Shown: positions 20,989-29,902 of the stretch, one piece after another | Numbering within the stretch: the stretch's first letter is position 1 | Layout of the letters: every line of letters starts with the position of its first letter | From: Achromobacter mucicolens | GTDB lineage: Bacteria; Pseudomonadota; Gammaproteobacteria; Burkholderiales; Burkholderiaceae_B | Assembly: GCF_902859725.1 (NCBI RefSeq) | Contig: NZ_CADIJP010000005.1 | Location: forward strand, 1-64,000 | DNA: 64,000 nucleotides | Direction of reading: 5' to 3' | Notes under the pieces: model-generated | Database searches by the model: none | What the model was told of the DNA's origin: nothing | The model's input: the letters and a program-made list of their open reading frames with translations, nothing else | Position numbers and translations under genes: made by a program

Positions 20989-22089
20989 TTACCGGGCGTG
21001 CCCGGTGGCCAGGCGCTGCTCGAGCGCGCGGCTGTATTTGGACATGGAATAGCAGAAGACGAAGTAGATGAGCGAGATGAAGAGATAGGCCTCCACCCCG
21101 AAACCTCGCCATGCCGCGTCGGACAGGGCCGCCTTGGCCGCCAGCGTCAGGTCGAAAATGCCAATGATGACGACCAGCGACGTGTCCTTGAACAGGCTGA
21201 TGAAGATGCCCACCAGCGGCGGGATCACGATCTTGAGCGCCTGCGGCAGGATGATCTTGCGCATCTGCTGCCAGTAGTTCAGACCCAGCGAATCCGCGCC
21301 TTCGTACTGGCCCTTCGGAATGGCCTGCAGGCCGCCGCGCACCGTTTCCGCGATGTAGGCCGCGGCGAACATGATGATCGCGATCTGCGCGCGCAAGAGC
21401 TTGTCGATGGTGAAGCCTTCCGGCAGAAAAAGCGGCAGCATGACCGACGACATGAACAGCAGGCTGATGAGCGGCACGCCGCGGATCAGCTCGATGTACA
21501 CGACGCACAGCGCCTTGATCGCCGGCATCTTCGACCGGCGGCCCAGGGCCAGCAGCACGCCGACCGGAAACGCGAAGGCGATGCCGAAGGTGGCCAGGAT
21601 CAGGGTCAGCGGCAGGCCGCCCCAGCGGGCGTTTTCGACGTAGGTCAGGCCAAACACGCCGCCCCACATCAGCACGGCGACGGCCGCCAGACCCAGCGTC
21701 CAGATGAGCGCCAGCTTGCCGTTCCAGAAACGGCGCATGCCGCTTGCCACGATCACCGCAATCAGGATGCCGGTGGCGATCAGCGGCCGCCATTGCTCGT
21801 CGAACGGATAGGTGCCGAACAGGATGAGCCGATGCTTTTCGATGATGAACGCCCAGCACGCGCCGCCTGCCGCGCGGCATTCCTGCGCATTGGTGGCGTC
21901 AAAACTGGCCTTGATGAAGGCCCATTCCACCAGCGCCGGCAGCGCCATCAGGAGGCACCATGCCAGCAGCACGGTGATCAGGATGTTGAGCGGCGAGGAG
22001 AACAGGCGCGACCGCATCCAGGCCCAGGCGCCGCTTTGCGCGCCGGGCGGGGCGAGGTCGGCGCCCAGGGTTTGCGTAGTGCTGCTCAT
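20989..22089 (-). CDS. aapM: Amino acid ABC transporter permease (AapM-like)
   Basis: 366 residues with a long N-terminal extension before the conserved permease core, as in AapM/BztC. The His/Glu/Gln/Arg permease signature ELIRGVPLISLLFMSSVMLPLF lies near residue 180, and the coupling loop begins ADSLGLNYWQQMRKIILPQAL. It begins one base after the AapQ stop and should heterodimerise with AapQ. Confidence 0.9.
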   Translation of the reverse strand: MSSTTQTLGADLAPPGAQSGAWAWMRSRLFSSPLNILITVLLAWCLLMALPALVEWAFIKASFDATNAQECRAAGGACWAFIIEKHRLILFGTYPFDEQWRPLIATGILIAVIVASGMRRFWNGKLALIWTLGLAAVAVLMWGGVFGLTYVENARWGGLPLTLILATFGIAFAFPVGVLLALGRRSKMPAIKALCVVYIELIRGVPLISLLFMSSVMLPLFLPEGFTIDKLLRAQIAIIMFAAAYIAETVRGGLQAIPKGQYEGADSLGLNYWQQMRKIILPQALKIVIPPLVGIFISLFKDTSLVVIIGIFDLTLAAKAALSDAAWRGFGVEAYLFISLIYFVFCYSMSKYSRALEQRLATGHAR

Positions 22090-22090
22090 C

Positions 22091-23281
22091 TCAACGCTCC
22101 ACCAGCGCGATGCGCTTGTTGTACCAATTCATGAATATCGAGATCGACAGGCTGACCGTGAGGTAGGCGGCCATGATGATGAGGATGCCTTCGATGGCCT
22201 GGCCGGTCTGGTTCAGCGTGGTGTTCACGACAGACACGATGTCCGGATAGCCGATCGCCACCGCCAGCGAACTGTTCTTCAACAGGTTCAGGTACTGGCT
22301 CGTCATCGGGGGGATGATGACGCGCAGCGCCTGCGGCAGGATCACCAGGCGCAGCACCAGCCGGCGCGGCAGGCCCAACGAGCCGGCGGCTTCCCACTGG
22401 CCGTTGTTGACCGCCTGGATGCCTGAGCGCACGACTTCGGCGATGAAGGCGGATGTATAGACGGTCAGGCCCAGGAAGAGGGCGACGAACTCCGGCGTCA
22501 GCGTCAGGCCGCCGACAAAGTTGAAGCCCTTGAGCGCCGGCATGTCCAGCGTCAGCGATGCGCCGCTGGCCAGCCAGCCGATGCCGGGAAACGCGATCAA
22601 GAAACCGATGGCCACGCGGCCCAGCCGGAAAGGCTGCCCCGTCGCTTCCTGGCGCTTCGTGGCCCAGTGGCTCACGGCGATGATCGCCAAGATGGCCAGC
22701 GCCAGTCCGCCCAGCACCCAGTCCAGCGACGCGCCTTCCAGCCCCGGCACCTTCAGGCCGCGGTTGGAGATGAAGACGCCCGGCAGCGGGTTGTGCGCCT
22801 GGCGCGGCCCGGGCATGTTCTCGGTGATGAGCGCGTACCAGAAGAAAAGCTGCAGCAAGAGCGGCACGTTGCGCATCACCTCGACGTAGACCGAGGTGAT
22901 CTTGTTGACCAGCCAGTTTTTGGACAGGCGACCGATGCCGATGAACACGCCCAGAATGGTCGCGGCCACCAGCGCCAGCAGCCCGACGCGCAGCGTGTTC
23001 AGGATGCCGGCGAAGATGGCGCGTCCGTAGGTATCAGCGGGCGAGTAGGCGATGACGGTTTCGCCGATGGCAAAACCGGCCTCGCGGTTCAGAAAGCCGA
23101 AACCCGTCGCGATGTTGCGCAGCGACAGGTTGTGCAGCGTGTTGTGCACCAGGAACCAGACGGCGGCCCCGACCAGCGCGAGGGCCAGCGCCTGGTAGAC
23201 GACCGCCCGCGTGGCCGGATCGTTCCAGGAAACCCGGCTGGGCGGGCGCCGCACCGGGTGTTGAGCGGAGTGCTGCGCCAC
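22091..23281 (-). CDS. aapQ: Amino acid ABC transporter permease (AapQ-like)
   Basis: 396 residues, first of the two permeases. Landmarks: VEVMRNVPLLLQLFFWYALI near residue 135 with a large insert after it (typical of AapQ/BztB), and AAGSLGLPRRLVLRLVILPQALR near 305. The start is GTG at 23281, three bases after the aminotransferase stop. No ATG lies near the expected N-terminus, so the GTG is accepted with some doubt. Confidence 0.88.
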   Translation of the reverse strand: MAQHSAQHPVRRPPSRVSWNDPATRAVVYQALALALVGAAVWFLVHNTLHNLSLRNIATGFGFLNREAGFAIGETVIAYSPADTYGRAIFAGILNTLRVGLLALVAATILGVFIGIGRLSKNWLVNKITSVYVEVMRNVPLLLQLFFWYALITENMPGPRQAHNPLPGVFISNRGLKVPGLEGASLDWVLGGLALAILAIIAVSHWATKRQEATGQPFRLGRVAIGFLIAFPGIGWLASGASLTLDMPALKGFNFVGGLTLTPEFVALFLGLTVYTSAFIAEVVRSGIQAVNNGQWEAAGSLGLPRRLVLRLVILPQALRVIIPPMTSQYLNLLKNSSLAVAIGYPDIVSVVNTTLNQTGQAIEGILIIMAAYLTVSLSISIFMNWYNKRIALVER

Positions 23282-23284
23282 GGT

Positions 23285-24493
23285 TCAGCCCGCCATCAAT
23301 GCGCCGACGGCGGCGGCAAGGCGGTCCATGCCCTGTTCGATGACCTCGGTGGAGGTCGCGAACGAGAAGCGCACGTACGGCGACAGCCCATACGAACCGC
23401 CGTCGATCACGGCCACGCCGGCCTCGCGCAGGAAGAACAGGCTGACGTCCAGGTCGGTCTTCAGCTCGCCGTCGGGCCCATTCTTGCCGATCAAGCCCTG
23501 CACGTTGGCGTACACGTAGAACGCGCCGTCCGGCATGGCGCACGAAATGCCGGGGATGGCATTCAGGCGGCTCACGATGAGGTTCCGGCGCTTCTTGAAG
23601 ATCTCGACCATTTCCGTGACGCTGGACTGATCGCCTTCCAATGCGGCCTGCGCGGCCGCCTGCGAAATCGCGCTGGGGCACGACGTGCTTTGCGACATGA
23701 CGGTGCTCATGGCCTTGATGAGCTCGGCCGGGCCGGCGCCGTAGCCGACGCGCCAGCCGGTCATGGCGTAGGACTTGGACATGCCGTTCACGATGAGCGT
23801 GCGGCCGATGAGCTGCGGTTCGACCTGCACGGGCGAGGCGTGCGCCTGGCCGCTGTAGGTGAAGGGCGCGTAGATCTCGTCGCTCAGGATCCACACGTGG
23901 GGATGGCGCACCAGCACGTCGGTCAGCGCGCGCAGTTCTTCCGCGCTATAGACCGCGCCGCTGGGGTTGCTGGGCGAATTCAGGATCAGCCAGCGCGTGC
24001 GCGGCGTGATGGCCGCTTCCAGCGTGGCCGCGTCCAGCTTGAAGCCTTGCGATTCGGGGCCGGTCACCACGACCGGCTTGCCTTCGCCCAGCAACACCAT
24101 GTCCGGGTAGGACACCCAGTACGGCGCGCAGACGATGACTTCGTCGCCCGGCTCCAGGCTGGCTGTCAGCGCGGCCGCGATGATCTGCTTGGCGCCCGCG
24201 CCCACGGTGATCTGGTCCATGCCGTAGCGCACGCCCAGGGTCTGTTCGAGGCTGTTGGCGATGGCGGTGCGCAGGCCCACGGTGCCGTTCGGGCTGGTGT
24301 AGCGGATGTCGCCGCCCGCGATGGCTTCCTGGCCGGCGCGCGCGATGTGCGCGGGCGTGGGCATGTCGGGCTCGCCCAGCGTGAAGTCGGCGATCTCGCG
24401 GCCTTGGCGGCGGAGTTCGTCCACGACGATCTTGGCGGCCATGCTGGGCGAGGGTTTGATCTGTTTGAGTCGGGCGTTGACGATGCTGTTCAT
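23285..24493 (-). CDS. PLP-dependent aminotransferase, class I (aspartate aminotransferase-like)
   Basis: 402 residues from the ATG at 24493. The PLP lysine lies in GMSKSYAMTGWRVG, and the fold-type I landmarks LNSPSNPSGAVYS and WILSDEIYAPF are present; YVRFSFATSTE lies at the C-terminus. It belongs to the AAT-I family of AspC/PatA-like enzymes. Its place between the binding protein and the permeases of an amino acid importer is unusual and suggests that imported amino acids are transaminated directly. Confidence 0.88.
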   Translation of the reverse strand: MNSIVNARLKQIKPSPSMAAKIVVDELRRQGREIADFTLGEPDMPTPAHIARAGQEAIAGGDIRYTSPNGTVGLRTAIANSLEQTLGVRYGMDQITVGAGAKQIIAAALTASLEPGDEVIVCAPYWVSYPDMVLLGEGKPVVVTGPESQGFKLDAATLEAAITPRTRWLILNSPSNPSGAVYSAEELRALTDVLVRHPHVWILSDEIYAPFTYSGQAHASPVQVEPQLIGRTLIVNGMSKSYAMTGWRVGYGAGPAELIKAMSTVMSQSTSCPSAISQAAAQAALEGDQSSVTEMVEIFKKRRNLIVSRLNAIPGISCAMPDGAFYVYANVQGLIGKNGPDGELKTDLDVSLFFLREAGVAVIDGGSYGLSPYVRFSFATSTEVIEQGMDRLAAAVGALMAG

Positions 24494-24553
24494 GGTGATG
24501 CTGCGTAAAGAGTGATCTGGCGCGGGGCGGACCCGCACGCCGGGAAATGAAAT

Positions 24554-24578
24554 GCGGCTCCGCATCTGGCGGAGCCGC
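24554..24578 (-). terminator. Perfect 10-bp hairpin between the binding protein and aminotransferase genes
   Basis: GCGGCTCCGC and GCGGAGCCGC pair perfectly around a five-base loop, followed on the minus strand by ATTTCATTTCCC. A weak terminator or processing site here would give high binding-protein expression with partial read-through to the rest of the operon. Confidence 0.6.
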
Positions 24579-24589
24579 GTAAAGCGCGC

Positions 24590-25606
24590 TTAGCGCACCG
24601 GCCAGCCGTACATCAGGCCGCCTTGCGTCCACAGCTTGTTCAGGCCGCGGTCCAGCTTGAGGGGGCTTTCCTTGCCCATTGCACGGTCATAGCTTTCGCC
24701 GTAGTTGCCGACCTGCTTGATGATGTTGTAGGCCCACTTGTCGTCCAGGCCCAGGTTCTTGCCCATGCCGGGCGTCACGCCCAGGATGCGTTGGACATTG
24801 GGGTTGGTGCTCTTCAACATTTCATCGACGTTTTTGGACGTGATGCCGTATTCCTCGGCTTCCAGCATCGCGTTCAGCGACCAGCGCACGATGTTGAACC
24901 ACTGCTCGTCGCCCTGGCGGACCATCGGGCCCAGCGGTTCCTTGGACAGGTTCTCGGTCAGGATTTCCCAGTCGTCGGGGTTGGCCAGGCGCGTGCGCAT
25001 GTTGGCGGCGGTGTTGGACTTGTCGTTGGTGTAGGCATCGCAGCGGCCCGATTCCAGCAGACGGAAGTTTTCGTCGTAGTTCTCGACCAGCACCGGCTTG
25101 AAGGTCAGGCCGCGGCTGCGGAAGTAGTCGGCCAGGTTCAGTTCGGTGGTGGTGCCGGGCTGCACGCAGATGGTGGCGCCGTCCAGTTCCTTCACGCTCT
25201 TGACGTTCATTGCCTTCTTCACGATCAGGCCCTGGGCGTCATAGAAGTTCACGCCCACGCCGATCAGGCCCAGCGTGGTGTCGCGGGTCAGCGTCTGCGT
25301 GGTGTTGCGCGACAACATGTCGATCTCGCCGGACTGCAGCGCCGTGAACTTCGCCTGGGCGGTCAGCACATTGCCCTTCACCTTGGAGGCGTCGCCGAAC
25401 ATGGCGGCGGCGACGGCACGGCACATGTCCACGTCCAGGCCGGTCCATTCACCCTTGCTGTCGAGCACCGAGAAGCCGGGGATGCCGGCAAAGCCGCACT
25501 GCAGGAAGCCCTTTTTCTTGACGGCGTCAAAGGTCACGCCGGCTTGCGCGCCGGAAGCAACGCACAGCAGGGTCGCCGCAATGGCGGAGCTCAAAAACTT
25601 GCGCAT
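24590..25606 (-). CDS. aapJ: Amino acid ABC transporter substrate-binding protein (AapJ-like)
   Basis: 338 residues from the ATG at 25606, preceded by AGGAGA. Signal peptide MRKFLSSAIAATLLCVASGAQA. The mature protein has the AapJ pattern: VKKKGFLQCGFAGIPGFS at the start, GEIDMLSRNTTQTLTRD in the middle and a C-terminus of LDRGLNKLWTQGGLMY. It is the periplasmic receptor of a general L-amino acid importer and the first gene of the operon. Confidence 0.93.
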   Translation of the reverse strand: MRKFLSSAIAATLLCVASGAQAGVTFDAVKKKGFLQCGFAGIPGFSVLDSKGEWTGLDVDMCRAVAAAMFGDASKVKGNVLTAQAKFTALQSGEIDMLSRNTTQTLTRDTTLGLIGVGVNFYDAQGLIVKKAMNVKSVKELDGATICVQPGTTTELNLADYFRSRGLTFKPVLVENYDENFRLLESGRCDAYTNDKSNTAANMRTRLANPDDWEILTENLSKEPLGPMVRQGDEQWFNIVRWSLNAMLEAEEYGITSKNVDEMLKSTNPNVQRILGVTPGMGKNLGLDDKWAYNIIKQVGNYGESYDRAMGKESPLKLDRGLNKLWTQGGLMYGWPVR

Positions 25607-25892
25607 GGAGATTTCTCCTGGAGATCGAAAAAAGTTAGGAAAAGCGGGAGGGACGGAAACGGCCAAGCGTGCGGGGACCGCCCCGGCAGGCCGGGGAGGG
25701 CGCGTCGCGCATTCGGACGGGGTAAGGCAATAAGGAGGAGGGGTGGCCGACGGGGCCGGTCAGGCGGTGCGCCGGTGGATGCGCGTGGCGTAGGGGAGAT
25801 ACGTACTGCGGAGGGTAGGAATCGGGCTCATCGGCGGCACTGGTACGGCAGGTCTTACAGTCGCGGAAGACGCTGGCGGTAACGAGGCCAAC

Positions 25893-25917
25893 GTCGTATT
25901 ACGTTATGCAATAAGAC
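25893..25917. promoter_or_regulatory. Imperfect 25-bp palindrome
   Basis: GTCGTATT at the left is mirrored by AATAAGAC at the right with one mismatch, around a nine-base centre containing CGTTATG. The form suits a GntR-type dimer operator. Confidence 0.5.
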
Positions 25918-25938
25918 GTATGATGGCAGCCGTCATAC
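25918..25938. promoter_or_regulatory. 21-bp palindrome directly abutting the previous one
   Basis: GTATGATGG is mirrored by CCGTCATAC with one mismatch around CAG. It starts at the base after the 25-bp palindrome, so the two may be a tandem operator. Confidence 0.5.
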
Positions 25939-25959
25939 AAGTAAACAAGTAAGGGGATT

Positions 25960-25979
25960 CCCGTAATTGGCATTACGGG
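25960..25979. promoter_or_regulatory. Perfect 8-bp inverted repeat near the end of the GntR gene
   Basis: CCCGTAAT and ATTACGGG pair perfectly around TGGC. It could be a third operator or a terminator hairpin of the GntR gene; no T-run follows on either strand. Confidence 0.5.
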
Positions 25980-25998
25980 CAGGGAGTAAACGTCGGGC

Positions 25999-26724
25999 TT
26001 ACGCCGCCGGAGGATGCGACAGCAGCTTGCGGTAGCGCGCAATGCTGTCGCCCAGATGGCGGGCCATGGCGGCCCGCGCGGCGCCGGGATCGCGGCGCAT
26101 GATGGCGGTCAGGATGGCTTCGTGCTCGCGCACGTTGCGGGTTTCGTACGTTTCAAGTTCTTCGGGCGTCTTGCCGCCGTGCTTGATGTTCAGATCCAGC
26201 ATCACGTCGCGCACCGCAGCCTTCAGCAGCGCCGGAAAGTGCGGGTTGTTCGACGCGCGGGCGATCGACAGGTGGAATTCGTAGTCGGCCTTCACGGCTG
26301 CTTCCATGTCGCGCGTGGCACGGTTGAAGGCGTCGAAGGCTTCGACGATGCTGCTCAGGTCCGAAGCGCTGCGGCGCTCGGCCGCCAGGCCACAGGCTTC
26401 CACTTCGAGGCCCGCGCGCAATTCCATGATGTGCAGCGCCCAGCGCGGATCCGTCGCGGGTTCGACGACGAAATCGATGGGTTTTTCGCGGTCTTCGGTG
26501 ACGAAGACGCCGATGCCGGGTTTGCTGACCAGGCGTCCGCTCAGGCGCATGGAGGCCACGGCTTCACGAATGACGGTGCGGCTGACTTCGAATTCATCGC
26601 ACAGCGCGTGTTCGGAAGGCAGCTTGTCGCCGGCGCGGTACTGGCGCGCATCAAGGCGCTTGGTCAGTTCCTCGATGACGAAATCGGTCAGGCGCGAACG
26701 GGGAGGCCGGGCGGGAGTTTGCAT
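25999..26724 (-). CDS. GntR-family transcriptional regulator, FCD (FadR) subfamily
   Basis: 241 residues. N-terminal winged helix with the GntR signature (GDKLPSEHALCDEFEVSRTVIREAV, about residues 32-56) and a C-terminal all-helical FCD ligand domain; the metal-binding histidines are probably those in YEFHLSIARASNNPHF and VREHEAILTAI. Such regulators sense sugar acids, carboxylates or amino acids. It lies between the amino acid importer and the sugar-diacid genes and could control either; the sugar-diacid operators (core GTTGTACGAT) are good candidates for its sites. Confidence 0.88.
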   Translation of the reverse strand: MQTPARPPRSRLTDFVIEELTKRLDARQYRAGDKLPSEHALCDEFEVSRTVIREAVASMRLSGRLVSKPGIGVFVTEDREKPIDFVVEPATDPRWALHIMELRAGLEVEACGLAAERRSASDLSSIVEAFDAFNRATRDMEAAVKADYEFHLSIARASNNPHFPALLKAAVRDVMLDLNIKHGGKTPEELETYETRNVREHEAILTAIMRRDPGAARAAMARHLGDSIARYRKLLSHPPAA

Positions 26725-26925
26725 TGTCTCTCTTATGGGAAATCGCTGCGGGCAAGGCGTGGCAGGCTTGGCGCAGCCGCAAGTTTACGCGTTCCTGGAA
26801 TGCCTCGCGGGTGTCCGGCCCATCGGGATTAGCCACGCGCAAGGTCGCGGCCGCAGGAAAGCGAGAGGGCCATATGACAACATACGGGGCGGATTCCGCC
26901 AACTTTTCTTTGCATCAATAAGCAA
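26725..26925. other. Short intergenic region, GntR promoter
   Basis: About 200 bases between the GntR start and the kdgD terminator. No gene or repeat stands out. Confidence 0.5.
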
Positions 26926-26948
26926 AACGCCCTCCATAGGAGGGCGTT
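26926..26948 (-). terminator. Intrinsic terminator of the first kdgD copy
   Basis: AACGCCCTCC pairs perfectly with GGAGGGCGTT around ATA. On the minus strand it is followed by TTGCTT after the stem-closing T residues, 25 bases past the kdgD stop. Confidence 0.85.
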
Positions 26949-26972
26949 CGGGCAATCAGGCAAGCATAGGCC

Positions 26973-27887
26973 TTACTCGGCGCCGGACTTCTTGATCAGG
27001 GCGTCCAGCATTTCCATCTCTTCGCCAGTCAGGTCGGTCAGCGGCGCGCGCACGGGGCCCGCGTCGTGGCCCACCAGCTTGGCGCCGGCCTTGACGATGC
27101 TGACGGCGTAGCCGGCCTTGCGGTTACGGATTTCCAGGTACGGCAGGAAGAAATCGTCGAGCAGGCGGTTGGTGGTGTCACTGTCGCCGGCGGCGATGGC
27201 GTTGTAGAACTCCATGGCCATCTTGGGCACGAAGTTGAAGACGGCCGACGAGTAGACCGGCACGCCCAGCGCGCGGTAGGCGGCGGCGTAGACTTCGGCG
27301 GTAGGCAGGCCGCCCAGGTACGAGAAGCGGTCGCCCATCTTGCGGCGGATGCGGACCATGGATTCGATGTCGCCGATGCCGTCCTTGAAGCCGACCAGGT
27401 TGGGGCAGCGGTCCGCCAGGCGGGCCAGGCTGTCGGCCGACAGGCGCGATTGGGCGCGGTTGTAGACGATGACGCCGATGTTGACGGACTTGCAGACCTG
27501 CTCGACGTGGGCGGCGATGCCGTCCTGCGAGGCTTCGGTCAGGTAGTGCGGCAGCAGCAGGACGCCCTTGGCGCCTTGGCGCTCGGCTTCCTGGGCGTAG
27601 GCGATGGCGGTGCGGGTGGGGCCGCCGGCGCCGGCCAGGATCGGCACCTTGCCCTTGCAGGTCTGGACGGCGGTGCGGATGACGTCCGAGTATTCCTCGG
27701 GGGCCAGCGAGAAGAACTCACCGGTGCCGCCTGCCGCGAACAGGGCGGTGGCGCCGTAGGGGGCCAGCCATTCCAGACGAGCCGCATAGCTCTTGGCGTT
27801 GAAATCGCCGTTCTGGTCGAAGTCGGTCACGGGGAAGGAAAGCAATCCTTCCGAGACGATGGCTTTGAGTTCCTGGGGAGTCGTCAT
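26973..27887 (-). CDS. kdgD: 5-dehydro-4-deoxyglucarate dehydratase, copy 1
   Basis: 304 residues from the ATG at 27887, in the DHDPS/NAL aldolase superfamily. The Schiff-base lysine is K168 in [11 protein letters not shown], with Y142 in VIVYNR and the GGTGEF loop (53-58). KdgD dehydrates and decarboxylates 5-dehydro-4-deoxy-D-glucarate to 2,5-dioxopentanoate (alpha-ketoglutaric semialdehyde). It diverges from a Bug receptor gene over three operator-like sites. A second copy at 32650-33564 differs by one visible amino acid (Asp to Ala ten residues from the C-terminus). Confidence 0.93.
   Translation of the reverse strand: MTTPQELKAIVSEGLLSFPVTDFDQNGDFNAKSYAARLEWLAPYGATALFAAGGTGEFFSLAPEEYSDVIRTAVQTCKGKVPILAGAGGPTRTAIAYAQEAERQGAKGVLLLPHYLTEASQDGIAAHVEQVCKSVNIGVIVYNRAQSRLSADSLARLADRCPNLVGFKDGIGDIESMVRIRRKMGDRFSYLGGLPTAEVYAAAYRALGVPVYSSAVFNFVPKMAMEFYNAIAAGDSDTTNRLLDDFFLPYLEIRNRKAGYAVSIVKAGAKLVGHDAGPVRAPLTDLTGEEMEMLDALIKKSGAE
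27043..27785 (-). repeat. 743-bp core identical between the two kdgD genes (copy 1)
   Basis: Line-by-line comparison with 32720-33462 (offset 5677) shows no difference. Differences reappear just outside: at 27004, 27006, 27018, 27027 and 27042 on one side and from 27786 on the other. Confidence 0.85.
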
Positions 27888-27968
27888 GGCTGTCTTCCAA
27901 ATAAGAGAAAGGGGTATGAAAAGGCGGTGATGCCGTGCCGCGGCGTTATCGAACCCGCGATGTATGTC

Positions 27969-27978
27969 ATCGTACAAC
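27969..27978. promoter_or_regulatory. Operator-like site A (core ATCGTACAAC)
   Basis: The core lies within a larger dyad whose outer arms are TGTATGT and ACATACA. It is identical to site D upstream of the second kdgD. Position: 82 bases upstream of the kdgD start. Confidence 0.6.
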
Positions 27979-28018
27979 ATACAAGCTGGTACGGCAACGG
28001 CTTCGTTGGGAAGATGTT

Positions 28019-28028
28019 GTCGTACAAC
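28019..28028. promoter_or_regulatory. Operator-like site B (core GTCGTACAAC)
   Basis: Part of the dyad TGTTGT-CGT-ACAACA (28015-28029), in the middle of the kdgD/Bug divergent region. Confidence 0.6.
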
Positions 28029-28107
28029 AGGTGCATCGACCGCTAACGATATAGGAATTTCCCTAGATTGATCGCGAAAAGCCGCCACGCTATTCTCGCG
28101 ATTCATT

Positions 28108-28117
28108 GTCGTACGAC
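28108..28117. promoter_or_regulatory. Operator-like site C (core GTCGTACGAC)
   Basis: Part of the perfect 14-bp palindrome TTGTCGTACGACAA (28106-28119), 43 bases upstream of the Bug gene start, a place expected to overlap its promoter. Confidence 0.65.
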
Positions 28118-28161
28118 AACGTACAAGAACGACGACAATTCCATACCTCTAGGAGACAAGT

Positions 28162-29148
28162 TTGAAGGCATTTCCCCTGTTGAGCCGCCTGTCGGCCGTC
28201 CTGGCCGTCGCCACCGCGTTTGCCGCACCTGTCCACGCCGCCGATGACTGGCCGTCCGCCAAGGCCATCACGCTGGTCGTTCCGTTTGCGGCCGGGGGCA
28301 CGTCCGACATCCTGGGCCGCCTGATCGCGCAGGAACTGGGCACGACGCTCAAGCAGACCGTCGTCGTTGAAAACAAGGGTGGCGCCGGCGGCGTGCTCGG
28401 CGCCGACGCCGTGGCGCGAGCCAAGCCGGACGGCTACACGCTGCTGTTGGGCACGATCGCCACGCATGCAATCAACCCGTCGCTGCTGCCCAGCATCAAC
28501 TACAACGCGGCCAAGGATTTCTCGCCGGTCATTCTGCTGGGCAGCATTTCCAATGTGCTGCTAGTGGGCGCCAACCAGCCGTATAAGTCCGTGCAGGATG
28601 TCGTCGCCGCCGCCAAGGCCAATCCCGACACGATCGCGTTCGGCTCGGCCGGGCAGGGCACGTCCCAGCATCTGTCGGGCGAAGTGTTCAAGCAGCTGAC
28701 GGGCGCGCACCTGACGCACGTGCCGTACCGCGGCAGCGCGCCGGCCATTTCGGACCTGATCGGCGGCCAGATCCCCAGCTCGTTCGAAACCGCGCTGGTC
28801 GCGCTGCCTTACGTCCAAAGCGGCAAGGTGCGCGCGCTGGCTGTGACGTCGGCCAAGCGCACCGCCGTGCTGCCCGATGTGCCCACCATGCAGGAAGCCG
28901 GGGTGCCGGGCTTCGACGTGAGCAGTTGGCAGGCCATTTACGCGCCAGCCAACACGCCGCCCGCTGTGGTCGACAAGCTGAACAAGACCATTGCCGAGAT
29001 CGTGGCCAAGCCGGAAGTGGCCGCCAAGATGCAAGGCCTGGGTCTGGCCTACACGCCGAACACGCCCGCCGAGTTCACCGCGTTCCAGACGGCCGAGCAG
29101 GCCAAGTGGGCAAAGATCATCGCCGACGGAAAACTCAAGCCGCAGTGA
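28162..29148 (+). CDS. Bug-family tripartite tricarboxylate transporter receptor
   Basis: 328 residues. The start is TTG at 28162 with AGGAGA five bases upstream; no ATG fits the signal peptide (MKAFPLLSRLSAVLAVATAFAAPVHA). Bug landmarks: VVPFAAGGTSDILGRLIA after the first strand, QTVVVENKGGAGGVLGA, and HVPYRGSAPAISDLIGGQI. Bug proteins are periplasmic receptors for carboxylates. No TctA or TctB membrane gene is present in the window. The shared operator region with kdgD suggests a galactarate/glucarate-type ligand. Confidence 0.92.
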   Translation: MKAFPLLSRLSAVLAVATAFAAPVHAADDWPSAKAITLVVPFAAGGTSDILGRLIAQELGTTLKQTVVVENKGGAGGVLGADAVARAKPDGYTLLLGTIATHAINPSLLPSINYNAAKDFSPVILLGSISNVLLVGANQPYKSVQDVVAAAKANPDTIAFGSAGQGTSQHLSGEVFKQLTGAHLTHVPYRGSAPAISDLIGGQIPSSFETALVALPYVQSGKVRALAVTSAKRTAVLPDVPTMQEAGVPGFDVSSWQAIYAPANTPPAVVDKLNKTIAEIVAKPEVAAKMQGLGLAYTPNTPAEFTAFQTAEQAKWAKIIADGKLKPQ

Positions 29149-29168
29149 TCGCGCGGCGTGTCCTGAAG

Positions 29169-29208
29169 GCTTGGTGCCGGGAGAGATCCTTCGCCAGGCT
29201 TTTTTTTT
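29169..29208 (+). terminator. Intrinsic terminator of the Bug gene
   Basis: GCTTGGTG pairs with CGCCAGGC (two G-U pairs) with an additional inner stem, followed by nine T (29200-29208). Confidence 0.8.
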
Positions 29209-29219
29209 GCGCTGCGCAC

Positions 29220-29837
29220 TTACCGAGACCCGCTGGCCACCGCCAGCAGCACACCAAACGCGACCAGCAGCCCCCCGAAGATCCGGTCTATCCAATGGCG
29301 CACGGCCAGCAGCCGTTGGCGCACGCCGTCCGACGAAAAGCACATCGCCACCAGGCAGAACCACGTCACGTGCGCCAGCGATATGAAGGCGCCATAGCCA
29401 ACCTGCACCGCCAGCGGCGTATCGGGCCGCACGACTTGCATGAAGAGACTCACGATGAAAACCGTGGTCTTGGGATTCAGCGCGTTGGTAAGAAAGCCCG
29501 TGCGCAGCGCCGCCAGGTCCGACATTGCCGCCGCGGCACGGCTACTGTTGCCGCTGCCCGGCCGCGTGCGCAGCATTTTCATGCCTAGATACACCAGATA
29601 GGCCGCACCCGCCAGTTTGATGGCGTTGAACAACCACAGCGATTGCTGGATCAGCAGTCCCACGCCGACCAGCGTGTAGCCGACGTGCACCAGCACGCCC
29701 ATGCCGATGCCCAGCGCCGTCAGCACGCCGGCGCGCCGCGACAGCATCAGGCTGTTGCGGGTGACCATCGCAAAGTCCGGCCCCGGACTTATGACGGCAA
29801 GCACCGTGATTGTGATGACAGCTATCAGTTCGGTCAT
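29220..29837 (-). CDS. LysE/RhtB-family exporter
   Basis: 205 residues, six membrane segments. N-terminal signature AVISPGPDFAMVTRNSL (residues 14-30) and the mid-protein FLTNALNPKTTVFIVSLF are typical of LysE/RhtB amino acid exporters. Convergent with the Bug gene and divergent from the LysR-type regulator, which probably controls it. The exported compound cannot be told. Confidence 0.9.
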   Translation of the reverse strand: MTELIAVITITVLAVISPGPDFAMVTRNSLMLSRRAGVLTALGIGMGVLVHVGYTLVGVGLLIQQSLWLFNAIKLAGAAYLVYLGMKMLRTRPGSGNSSRAAAAMSDLAALRTGFLTNALNPKTTVFIVSLFMQVVRPDTPLAVQVGYGAFISLAHVTWFCLVAMCFSSDGVRQRLLAVRHWIDRIFGGLLVAFGVLLAVASGSR

Positions 29838-29902
29838 GGCGTATCCTTTCGCGAAATATCAATGGCGTGCATCCTAGCAACGGGACTCAAGGACGTATAA
29901 CG

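Larger units (their letters stand above)
25607..25998. other. Intergenic region upstream of aapJ with three palindromes
   Basis: About 390 bases without a gene. The left part (25607-25860) should contain the aapJ promoter reading leftward. The AT-rich part at 25885-25980 carries three inverted repeats within 90 bases, given as separate entries. The GntR/FCD gene ends just to the right. Confidence 0.7.
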
